Part shown: piece after piece, positions 26,381-32,032 of the stretch
How positions within the stretch are numbered: the first letter of the stretch is position 1
Layout of the letters: each line of letters starts with the position of its first letter
Assembly: GCA_023245215.1 (NCBI GenBank)
Contig: JAHFKS010000007.1
Location: 1 to 39,854, forward strand
Source of the DNA: Candidatus Microgenomates bacterium
GTDB taxonomy: Bacteria > Patescibacteriota > Microgenomatia > UBA1406 > GWC2-37-13
Reading direction: 5' to 3'
Length of the DNA stretch: 39,854 nt
Translations under genes and position numbers: made by a program
The notes under the pieces: generated by a model
Told to the model about the DNA's origin: nothing
The model's input: the letters and a program-made list of their open reading frames with translations, nothing else
The model's database searches: none

Positions 26381-26410
26381 ATTTTATCAATTTAGTTTAT
26401 TATTTACAAT
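26381..26410. promoter_or_regulatory. Divergent overlapping promoters for tRNA-Asp (-) and the gene at 26415 (+)
   Basis: Minus strand: TTGTAA (26404-26409), 17-base spacer, TAAAAT (26381-26386), giving a tRNA-Asp leader of about 8 bases. Plus strand: TACAAT (26405-26410), ending four bases before ATG 26415. The -35 of one promoter is the -10 of the other, so RNA polymerase cannot occupy both at once. Confidence 0.55.
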
Positions 26411-26414
26411 TAGA

Positions 26415-26723
26415 ATGACCGAAGAGTTATTTAGTTTGGAGGTTTTGAATTCACCTTTAACAAAAGGTCCTAAGAAACCGGCAACAGGTTCGGAAGACCA
26501 GAATATTTATCAATCAGCCTGCGTAAATGAAATCGAGACTTTAAGACGCGGTTTTGTCTGTGTTCTTTTAGCCGTTGGTAAAGGCAAGAGTACCCATTAC
26601 GCCGCCTGCCGCCTACCTGATGGCAAATGCCCAGCTGGAGGACCTATTAAACACGTAAAAGTTGACTATACTTTGCCGATTGAAAGAAAGTGGGAAATTA
26701 AAAAGCGGATCAAGTTGAAATAA
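26415..26723 (+). CDS. Hypothetical small Cys-containing protein
   Basis: I do not recognise a family. The 102-residue soluble product has four Cys: ACVNEIETLRRGFVCVLLA and AACRLPDGKCPAGG. The spacing could hold a metal or form disulfides, but no signal peptide is seen. The last 25 residues are strongly basic (PIERKWEIKKRIKLK). The -10 TACAAT ends four bases before ATG, so the mRNA is probably leaderless. It is divergent from tRNA-Asp and is followed 30 bases later by the LysM gene, which has its own promoter. Confidence 0.55.
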   Translation: MTEELFSLEVLNSPLTKGPKKPATGSEDQNIYQSACVNEIETLRRGFVCVLLAVGKGKSTHYAACRLPDGKCPAGGPIKHVKVDYTLPIERKWEIKKRIKLK

Positions 26724-26744
26724 GCTTTATCTTTGGTATATAAT
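26715..26744 (+). promoter_or_regulatory. Promoter of the LysM gene
   Basis: TTGAAA (26715-26720), an 18-base spacer and TATAAT (26739-26744). The -10 ends nine bases before ATG 26754, a leader of about two or three bases. The -35 overlaps the end of the previous gene. Confidence 0.65.
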
Positions 26745-26753
26745 AGCGTCACA

Positions 26754-27350
26754 ATGCCTAAAAAATCAAATCCGGATTATCAACAATTGTTTTTTGAAAC
26801 TGTCGAAAAAAAATATTTCAATCTTTCTCTGGGTATTATTATCGCCTACTTAATTTCCGCGATGACCTATAAAACATTATTAAAAAATGTCCACCTCAAT
26901 ATTGCCTTTTCTTTCCCTAAAATAAACTTCATGAGAAAAACGGAAAAAAAACAAACACCGGTCAAGCAGCTTTCGGAAAAAACTTATGCAATCCAGGAAG
27001 GCGACGACCTTTGGCACATTGCCGAAAAATTTTACGGATCCGGATTCAATGCCTATGATATTTCCCTTGCCAACAAAATGAACGACGCTTCTCTTTTGGA
27101 GACTGGCCAAAAAATAGTAATCCCAAAAGTAACTCCAAGGGAGCCGACAGTCGGTGAAATATCTGCCTCTTCGACGACTCAGGTTACCTATACCGAAGGA
27201 AAATATGTCGTCCAGCCCGGTGATTCGCTGTCTATTATCGCACAGAAAGTATACGGAGATTTATACGCCTGGCAGAGGATTCTTCAAGTCAATAACTTGC
27301 GCAACGCCGACCAGCTGGAAGTCGGTATGATTTTGACTATTCCTCGTTAA
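26754..27350 (+). CDS. Membrane-anchored protein with two LysM domains
   Basis: A 198-residue protein anchored by one helix (about 24-42), with no cleavable signal peptide evident, then a Lys-rich linker and two LysM domains at 77-125 (YAIQEGDDLWHIAEKFYG) and 150-197 (YVVQPGDSLSIIAQKVYG). LysM binds N-acetylglucosamine polymers, so the outside part should hold peptidoglycan. No catalytic domain is attached. The start is set at 26754, since the promoter runs to 26744; the extension from 26733 would lie in the -10. The 3' end overlaps the convergent msrA by 14 bases. Confidence 0.85.
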   Translation: MPKKSNPDYQQLFFETVEKKYFNLSLGIIIAYLISAMTYKTLLKNVHLNIAFSFPKINFMRKTEKKQTPVKQLSEKTYAIQEGDDLWHIAEKFYGSGFNAYDISLANKMNDASLLETGQKIVIPKVTPREPTVGEISASSTTQVTYTEGKYVVQPGDSLSIIAQKVYGDLYAWQRILQVNNLRNADQLEVGMILTIPR

Positions 27351-27879
27351 GCAATTTCGCGAACTTCTTTTTCAGTTTTTCCAACTTTGGATTGATAACT
27401 AATTCACAATAAGTTTCTTCCTTATATTTATTGTAATAATTCTTGTGATAGTCCTCGGCTTCATAAAATTTATTTAGGGGGAGAAGTTCTGTGACTATTT
27501 TTCCTTCACATTGGCCGGATTTTTCTAAGTCGTTTAACGACTCTTCCGCCAGCTTTTTTTGTTTGTCTGAAGTAAAAAAGATAACCGAGCGGTATTGTGT
27601 ACCGATATCGTTCCCTTGCCTGTTTAAACTGGTCGGGTTATGAACATTCCAAAATACTTCTAAAAGATCGACAAAGGAAATAATATTGGGATCAAAGACA
27701 ATTTTCACTACTTCTGCATGACCTGTTTTGCCTGTTGAAACATCGTGGTATCCAGGATTATCCATTTCCCCGCCGGCGTAACCGGAATCGACAGAAACAA
27801 CACCTTTTAACCGTTGAAAAACGGCCTCGGTGCACCAAAAACAGCCGCCGCCAAAGACTACGGTTTCTGTGTGTTTCAT
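27337..27879 (-). CDS. msrA: Peptide methionine (S)-S-oxide reductase MsrA
   Basis: Repairs the S-epimer of methionine sulfoxide. The catalytic motif GGGCFWC places the nucleophile at Cys13, with Cys16 next to it. [13 protein letters not shown] and [10 protein letters not shown] are typical. The start is ATG 27879 ([12 protein letters not shown], 180 residues): it begins at the family N-terminus, and the 25-codon upstream extension (with [10 protein letters not shown]) comes from a dispersed repeat and the msrB end. The ATG overlaps the msrB stop by four bases (ATGA), so the pair is coupled. Confidence 0.95.
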   Translation of the reverse strand: MKHTETVVFGGGCFWCTEAVFQRLKGVVSVDSGYAGGEMDNPGYHDVSTGKTGHAEVVKIVFDPNIISFVDLLEVFWNVHNPTSLNRQGNDIGTQYRSVIFFTSDKQKKLAEESLNDLEKSGQCEGKIVTELLPLNKFYEAEDYHKNYYNKYKEETYCELVINPKLEKLKKKFAKLLNEE

Positions 27880-28274
27880 GGTTTGGGGTTCCTCGCCGGG
27901 CTCGGAATGACAACGGAGCCTGGAATAAATTTTAACGAAATCGAGTTGACGCAATGCCGGGTGTTTTTCTCGGTATACCCTTCGCCTGTAAATACGTGTC
28001 CGAGGTGGCCGCCGCAGGAATTACATACTATTTCTGTCCTCAACCCATCTCTGTCAGGAATTTTCTTGACCGCTCCAGGGATTTCCTGATCGAAACTCGG
28101 CCAGCCGCACCCGGAGTGGAACTTGGTGCTTGATTGATAAAGAGACGCATTGCAACGGCGACATATATAGATGCCTTCTTTAAAGAAATCGTCATACTCG
28201 CCGGTAAAAGGCGTTTCTGTTGCTTTATGAACTAAAACATCTTCTTCTTTTGGCGTCAGTTTGTTCAGCCTCAT
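27876..28274 (-). CDS. msrB: Peptide methionine (R)-S-oxide reductase MsrB
   Basis: Repairs the R-epimer of methionine sulfoxide. The zinc ligands Cys38, Cys41, Cys84 and Cys87 and the catalytic Cys108 (RHCVNSISL) are present, with HSGCGWPSF. The fold normally ends near FIP (117-118); here it goes on for about 14 residues ([14 protein letters not shown]) that are encoded by a dispersed repeat, see the repeat entry. TATAAT on the minus strand ends 12 bases before ATG. MsrB comes first and msrA second, as in many oxidative-repair operons. Confidence 0.95.
   Translation of the reverse strand: MRLNKLTPKEEDVLVHKATETPFTGEYDDFFKEGIYICRRCNASLYQSSTKFHSGCGWPSFDQEIPGAVKKIPDRDGLRTEIVCNSCGGHLGHVFTGEGYTEKNTRHCVNSISLKFIPGSVVIPSPARNPKP
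27884..27913. repeat. Dispersed-type repeat at the msrB-msrA junction ('VIPSxARN' type)
   Basis: The plus strand reads GGTTCCTCGCCGGGCTCGGA followed by ATGACA. This pattern (TTCCTCGC-x-GGCTCGGAATGACA) resembles a short repeat that is scattered in many bacterial genomes and gives the peptide VIPSxARN in one frame and CHSExGEE in another. Here it codes the last residues of MsrB and ends four bases before the msrA ATG. Only one full copy is in the window; the assignment to the repeat class is from memory. Confidence 0.5.
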
Positions 28275-28330
28275 AAACTAATACTAATTATATAAAAGTT
28301 AGAAATCAAGTTATAAAAAAGGATAAATGA

Positions 28331-28336
28331 TATAAT
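28331..28336 (+). promoter_or_regulatory. Extended -10 promoter of the tRNA-Gly/tRNA-Thr operon
   Basis: TGATATAAT, with TATAAT at 28331-28336. The expected start is near 28343, so the transcript opens with the hairpins at 28340-28421 before tRNA-Gly. The -35 is weak. Confidence 0.55.
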
Positions 28337-28339
28337 AAA

Positions 28340-28376
28340 TATCGCGGCGTACCCGTAAAAGTGAATAGCCGCGATA
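28340..28376 (+). other. 9-bp hairpin in the leader of the tRNA-Gly operon
   Basis: TATCGCGGC (28340-28348) pairs with GCCGCGATA (28368-28376) around a 19-base loop. It stands at the predicted 5' end of the tRNA transcript. No T-run follows, so it is not an intrinsic terminator for either strand. The GC-rich stem stands out in AT-rich surroundings. Function unknown; a small RNA or a 5' protective structure are possible. Confidence 0.5.
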
Positions 28377-28392
28377 CAATTAAGGAAAATCG

Positions 28393-28421
28393 TCGGGAAA
28401 AAACCATCGGTTTTGTCCCGA
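28393..28421 (+). other. 12-bp hairpin directly before tRNA-Gly
   Basis: TCGGGA pairs with TCCCGA (outer) and AAAACC with GGTTTT (inner) with one A-G mismatch and a three-base loop. It ends four bases before tRNA-Gly. The following bases are not T-rich, so it is not a terminator. It may guide RNase processing of the tRNA precursor. Confidence 0.5.
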
Positions 28422-28425
28422 GAGT

Positions 28426-28496
28426 GCGGGATTAGTACAGTGGTAGTATGCCACCTTCCCAAGGTGGAGATGCGAGTTCGATTCTCGTATCCCGCT
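28426..28496 (+). tRNA. tRNA-Gly (anticodon CCC)
   Basis: The 71-base cloverleaf has acceptor stem GCGGGAT/ATCCCGC, anticodon stem CCACC/GGTGG with loop TTCCCAA (anticodon CCC) and T-loop TTCGATT. The discriminator is T and CCA is not encoded (next bases CTGG). It is eight bases before tRNA-Thr. Confidence 0.95.
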
Positions 28497-28504
28497 CTGG
28501 AATT

Positions 28505-28576
28505 GCCGATGTAGCTCAATGGCAGAGCAGCTGTATCGTAAACAGCAGGTTATCGGTTCAAGTCCGATCATCGGCT
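28505..28576 (+). tRNA. tRNA-Thr (anticodon CGT)
   Basis: The 72-base cloverleaf has acceptor stem GCCGATG/CATCGGC, anticodon stem GCTGT/ACAGC with loop ATCGTAA (anticodon CGT) and T-loop TTCAAGT. The discriminator is T and CCA is not encoded (next base C, then ATG of the following gene). Confidence 0.95.
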
Positions 28577-28577
28577 C

Positions 28578-29285
28578 ATGAGAAAATTTGAGATGTTTCA
28601 GAAAAACACCCTTTCAAAAACAATTATTATTTTTATCGTTCTTTTGTTGACGACCGTAATTCTGGTTTCCACCGTTGGTTTGAAATTACTTCTTAATTAT
28701 TCGGTTTTTATCGCCAATTTCTTTTCCAAGAAAACATCTACGACTCTCAATAAAACCAGCGACGTTTACGGTTCAATCAGCATTGACAATATACCTACAG
28801 CAACTAACAGCGCTGCGATTGTTGTCTCTGGCTCGGTCGTAAACTACGATAAAATTCAGTTTTTCATAAACGATGAAAAAGTCAAAGAAATAGATTCTCT
28901 CGCGAGCGATACCTTTTCCGAAGAAATCGGCGACTTAACAAAAGGAGACAATAAAGTTTATATAAAAGCCCTGACTAAAGACGGAAACCAAAGCAAAACA
29001 ACCGTCTCCTACCCGGTTTTGTTCAAGGACGAAAAACCGAAGCTGGATATTTCCGAACCAAAAGACGGCGACAAGACTTCAAAGACAGAAATTACTATCA
29101 AAGGCTCGACGGACAAAGAAGTATTTGTAAAAATCAACGACTTGCCAATTACCGTCGATGCCAACGGCAACTTTCAAACCAGCGTCAGGTTAAAAGATGG
29201 AGACAACGTCATTAATATTATCGCTTCCGATGAAGCCGGCAACTTCGAAACTAAGACTTTGAAGGTGACTTATCAGAAAGATTAG
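28578..29285 (+). CDS. Membrane-anchored Ig-like domain protein
   Basis: A 235-residue protein with one N-terminal helix (about 14-40) and two extracellular beta-sandwich domains: about 63-145 (IPTATNSAAIVVSGSVVNYDKI, in pieces) and about 150-233, where KPKLDISEPKDGD, TEITIKGSTDKEVFVKIND and GDNVINIIASDEAGN match the glucodextranase-B/Big-like repeat family. No enzyme domain is present, so an adhesive or spacer role on the surface is inferred. The ATG at 28578 lies one base after tRNA-Thr; an alternative start is ATG 28593 (MFQKNTLSKT). No promoter fits between tRNA and gene. The 3' end overlaps the convergent polymerase gene by 35 bases. Confidence 0.8.
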   Translation: MRKFEMFQKNTLSKTIIIFIVLLLTTVILVSTVGLKLLLNYSVFIANFFSKKTSTTLNKTSDVYGSISIDNIPTATNSAAIVVSGSVVNYDKIQFFINDEKVKEIDSLASDTFSEEIGDLTKGDNKVYIKALTKDGNQSKTTVSYPVLFKDEKPKLDISEPKDGDKTSKTEITIKGSTDKEVFVKINDLPITVDANGNFQTSVRLKDGDNVINIIASDEAGNFETKTLKVTYQKD

Positions 29286-30348
29286 TAAAAAGCAGGAAAA
29301 GGATAAACGGGTGCAAAAATACGTTGTCAAAAAGAGAGGCTACTCCGACCAAAAGCAGAATTGTCCGCATTGACTGACTATTTTTCCAAATAAGTCTAAT
29401 GAGTCCAATTAGACCTATTAGTCCAATCAACCCTGCCGATACCAATATAGTCAGGTAGCTCGAGCTGAAAGAAGCGCCGGCGTTGGACTTGGGAATATTA
29501 CGAACATACCTCAACCGGTCATAACCATAACCCAGAATAGGCTTTTTTATAAAAAGCTCGATTCCCTCTTGATAGTCTTTAAGCCTTGAAGCTATGGAAA
29601 AAGTCCTTGCAAGATTGACGCCTTCTCCAGACGGCTTGGGAGCAATGATAATTAAAAATAATAAAATAATTAAATAAAGAAATACTTTCTTGAGCTTTTT
29701 TTTTGTAAAAAACAAATATATTAAAGAGACTGCTAAAGACAAATAAATACTACGGGAGAAACTTAAGGCGATAAAAATCAAGTAAATAATTTTTACATAC
29801 CAAAGGCTGCTTGAAAGAAATATCATTCCGTAAATCACGCCGGCGATTGCCGTATCAAAAAAAACCCCGAAGGTCCTGTAAAGATGAGGGTCCCATCCAA
29901 GATAAAATAAGTTCCTTAAATCAGGGTATAAAAAATATTGGGTGATTGTAGAAGAAATAGTGGCAATAGTTATTATTAAAACGCCTTTTTTTACAATATT
30001 TTTTGCATTTTTATTTTCATCTGACCAATAAGTCAGATAAGCCCAATAAACACCATACAAAATCAGTCTTAAAAGATATAATAATCCGACTATATTTTGA
30101 AATCGAGAATAGCCGCCGATTCCGTTTATCAGTGAAATGAAAAGAATAGCAAAAAAAATAAAGAGGCTTTTGTATTTTGTCCAAAAAGATTGCAGGGGAG
30201 CAAAACGGTATTTAACGGCTAAAGTTAAAATAAATAACGTTAAAACAGCTTCGTAAAGGTAGATATTTACCTGTCCTCCATAAAGCGAAAGTCTTCCCAG
30301 CTGCCCAAAAGAAAAGAAAAACGCAAGAAGATAGAAAAGAATGTTCAC
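29251..30348 (-). CDS. O-antigen ligase/polymerase-like membrane protein (Wzy/WaaL type)
   Basis: A 365-residue protein with about ten hydrophobic helices. The signature KPILGYGYDRLRYV, a large outside loop before the last helices, is typical of the O-antigen ligase/polymerase family, which joins polysaccharide units at the outer face of the membrane. Such proteins have little sequence conservation, so polymerase and ligase cannot be told apart. A late helix is built of a 9-base tandem repeat (GLI GLI GLI GLI RLI; see 29386-29432). It is the last gene of the polysaccharide operon, overlapping the gene before by four bases (ATGA). Confidence 0.8.
   Translation of the reverse strand: MNILFYLLAFFFSFGQLGRLSLYGGQVNIYLYEAVLTLFILTLAVKYRFAPLQSFWTKYKSLFIFFAILFISLINGIGGYSRFQNIVGLLYLLRLILYGVYWAYLTYWSDENKNAKNIVKKGVLIITIATISSTITQYFLYPDLRNLFYLGWDPHLYRTFGVFFDTAIAGVIYGMIFLSSSLWYVKIIYLIFIALSFSRSIYLSLAVSLIYLFFTKKKLKKVFLYLIILLFLIIIAPKPSGEGVNLARTFSIASRLKDYQEGIELFIKKPILGYGYDRLRYVRNIPKSNAGASFSSSYLTILVSAGLIGLIGLIGLIRLIWKNSQSMRTILLLVGVASLFDNVFLHPFILFLLFTNLSDKSPSKS
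29386..29432 (-). repeat. 9-base tandem repeat coding for GLI/RLI in the polymerase gene
   Basis: On the minus strand five consecutive 9-base units run ttgatt-type GGx-CTx-ATx, coding GLI, GLI, GLI, GLI, RLI, and end with tggaaaaat (WKN). Units differ only at silent or near-silent positions. A very similar array with the same 3' flank (CT-ATT-xGG-AAA-AAT) lies in the glycosyltransferase gene at 30686-30735. Confidence 0.85.
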
Positions 30349-31094
30349 TTTTGTTGTAACTGGTAAAGCTTCGCTCTAACCAAAAAAGAATGAAAACTCA
30401 TCAAAAAGGCATAAGCAAATCCCGCTGCTCCATCTAAAAATCCCAAATTTAAAACATAGTTGTAAATAAATTTAAAAAACGGAAAAAAAACAATTTCCAA
30501 AACGCCGCAAGTTTTTCCGTGATTATAAAGTTCTTCTGCCCGTAAAGAAGAATAAACGTTTACTTTAACGATAAATTCTTTTAAAGTCGGATGAGGATAG
30601 TGGTTGATAAAACTTTTAAGGTGACCGACATTTTTTGCCGTGTGAAAAACTTCATGAACATTGCCCAGCCACTTGCCAGAATTTTTCCTAATGAGTCTGA
30701 TGAGTCCAATTTGTCTGATTTGTCTGATCTCTCCATACATAAGTTCTTTATTCCAAAAAAAATCCCGCCTTCTCAGAAAATAAGCGTCATTATCGCTCTC
30801 TTTAAGATTTACAATTTCTTTTCTTAATTCAGGAGAAATTTGTTCATCGGCATCAACGAATAAAATCCAATCAAAATTTGCTTTGCTCATTCCAAAATTC
30901 CTTTGTCCGGCAAAATCACCATTCAGTTTTCTTTGAAAAAGTTTGTACTTTAAAACTTTATGGACTAACACTATTGTTTTATCTGTTGAGAAATCATCAA
31001 CTACAATTATTTCGTTGCAAAAAGCGACTGACTTCAAACATTTGCTGATATTTTTTTCCTCGTTTTTTGTCAAAATAACTGCCGATAGTTTCAT
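30345..31094 (-). CDS. Glycosyltransferase family 2 (WaaE/KdtX-like)
   Basis: A 249-residue GT-A fold enzyme: N-terminal MKLSAVILTKNEEKNISKCL, the nucleotide-sugar-binding VVDDFSTDKT (about 31-40) and DADEQ at 81-85 as the DxD metal site. The later NVHEVFH is the conserved acceptor-side segment of WaaE-type transferases. The sugar cannot be told from sequence. Between residues 122 and 136 the protein carries RQI/GLI/RLI triplets from a 9-base repeat, at a place where relatives usually have one short RLF-type strand, so it may be a small insertion. It overlaps the polymerase gene by four bases. Confidence 0.88.
   Translation of the reverse strand: MKLSAVILTKNEEKNISKCLKSVAFCNEIIVVDDFSTDKTIVLVHKVLKYKLFQRKLNGDFAGQRNFGMSKANFDWILFVDADEQISPELRKEIVNLKESDNDAYFLRRRDFFWNKELMYGEIRQIRQIGLIRLIRKNSGKWLGNVHEVFHTAKNVGHLKSFINHYPHPTLKEFIVKVNVYSSLRAEELYNHGKTCGVLEIVFFPFFKFIYNYVLNLGFLDGAAGFAYAFLMSFHSFLVRAKLYQLQQK
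30686..30735 (-). repeat. 9-base tandem repeat coding for RQI/GLI/RLI in the glycosyltransferase gene
   Basis: On the minus strand five 9-base units code RQI, RQI, GLI, RLI with a partial first unit (EI), then aggaaaaat (RKN). Same period, similar unit and same 3' flank as the array at 29386-29432, 1.3 kb away in an unrelated gene. Confidence 0.85.
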
Positions 31095-31096
31095 AA

Positions 31097-32032
31097 TTAA
31101 TACAATTTTACCAAGTTTTCAACGTATTTCTTCCAGCTGAATGTTTTAGACAATAGTTTGAGCGTTTTCATACTTGGTTTCTTGGATATTTGTTTTGTCA
31201 TCTGAACAAATTCATTTAAATTATTAGTTATGTTTGCATAAGGCGCCAGTTCGGGAATGATACTCGTCTTGAGCCCGACAACAGGCGTGCCTTGTGCAAG
31301 CGCTTCAAGAACAGGCAGATTGAAGCTTTCATAATCAGAAGCAGTTAATAAAGCTGCAGCTCCCTGGTAGAGTTTTTTTAACCTTTTTCTGGAAACCCCC
31401 TTAGTCGCGACAATCAACCTAAATTTCTTATAATTAGGATCCTTTTTTATTTCAACAAATGCCTTTTTAATAAAAGATATGTTTTTAATTAAATGATCCA
31501 TGCCTACAAATAGAAAATAAGGTTTTTTAACTTTTGGTACTTGTTTCTTTTCTCTCATATCAAAAGGAATTCCAAAAGGCAGAACAACGATGTTTTTTTT
31601 ATTTCCGTACTTGACAGCGATCAATTCCAGTTCCTTTTTAACTTTTATTGAAGAAACAACAATGATGTTCGAACGGATTATCATCTCATCAAGCTGATTT
31701 CTTAAACGTATGCTGTCTTTTAAGGAATAATGTTTAGGGTAAAAATAATAAGACAGTCCGTGGCAGAAGCTGATTATTTTTCCGGAGGCGTAAAGGGGGA
31801 ATGCCTGGTTGAGAGCAAGGAAAACATCTTTTTTTTCTTTGAGCTCTTCCAGGCTGACACGGCCTTTCATCCAGGCTAAGCGTGGTTTTAAATTCTCAAA
31901 AGTATAGACAAAATATTGGTTTTTTTTGTCATATAACTTTAGAGCCTTTAGTAAATTCTCAGAGAAAATATAGTTGCCGAACCTCTCGCCCGCTTTGGCT
32001 CCCAATCCCCCACCGTCAACGGAAATTTTCAT
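31097..32032 (-). CDS. Glycosyltransferase family 4 (GT-B)
   Basis: A 311-residue retaining GT-B enzyme. The N-terminal domain starts at KISVDGGGLGAKAGERFG; the C-terminal domain has YFLFVGMDHLIKN and the donor-binding ESFNLPVLEALAQGTPVV, the E-x7-E motif of GT4 (Glu at about 239 and 247). It is shorter than many GT4 enzymes (350-400) but has both halves. The donor sugar is not predictable. The start overlaps the fusion gene by 17 bases; the next gene follows after two bases. Confidence 0.88.
   Translation of the reverse strand: MKISVDGGGLGAKAGERFGNYIFSENLLKALKLYDKKNQYFVYTFENLKPRLAWMKGRVSLEELKEKKDVFLALNQAFPLYASGKIISFCHGLSYYFYPKHYSLKDSIRLRNQLDEMIIRSNIIVVSSIKVKKELELIAVKYGNKKNIVVLPFGIPFDMREKKQVPKVKKPYFLFVGMDHLIKNISFIKKAFVEIKKDPNYKKFRLIVATKGVSRKRLKKLYQGAAALLTASDYESFNLPVLEALAQGTPVVGLKTSIIPELAPYANITNNLNEFVQMTKQISKKPSMKTLKLLSKTFSWKKYVENLVKLY

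Noticed and set aside
27880-27954. Twenty-five-codon N-terminal extension of msrA
   Set aside because: It is encoded by the dispersed repeat and the end of msrB; family members start at the ATG at 27879.
28393-28421. Hairpin before tRNA-Gly as an intrinsic terminator
   Set aside because: No T-run follows on either strand, and it sits inside the predicted tRNA leader.
29386-30735. The 9-base arrays as a CRISPR or a diversity-generating element
   Set aside because: Units are 9 bases with no spacers, no cas or reverse transcriptase genes are present, and the arrays are in frame within coding sequence.
30591-30827. Plus-strand frame with Ser-Asp repeats (SDLSDLSD)
   Set aside because: It is the antisense reading of the 9-base GLI/RQI repeat in the glycosyltransferase gene, not a surface Ser-Asp protein.
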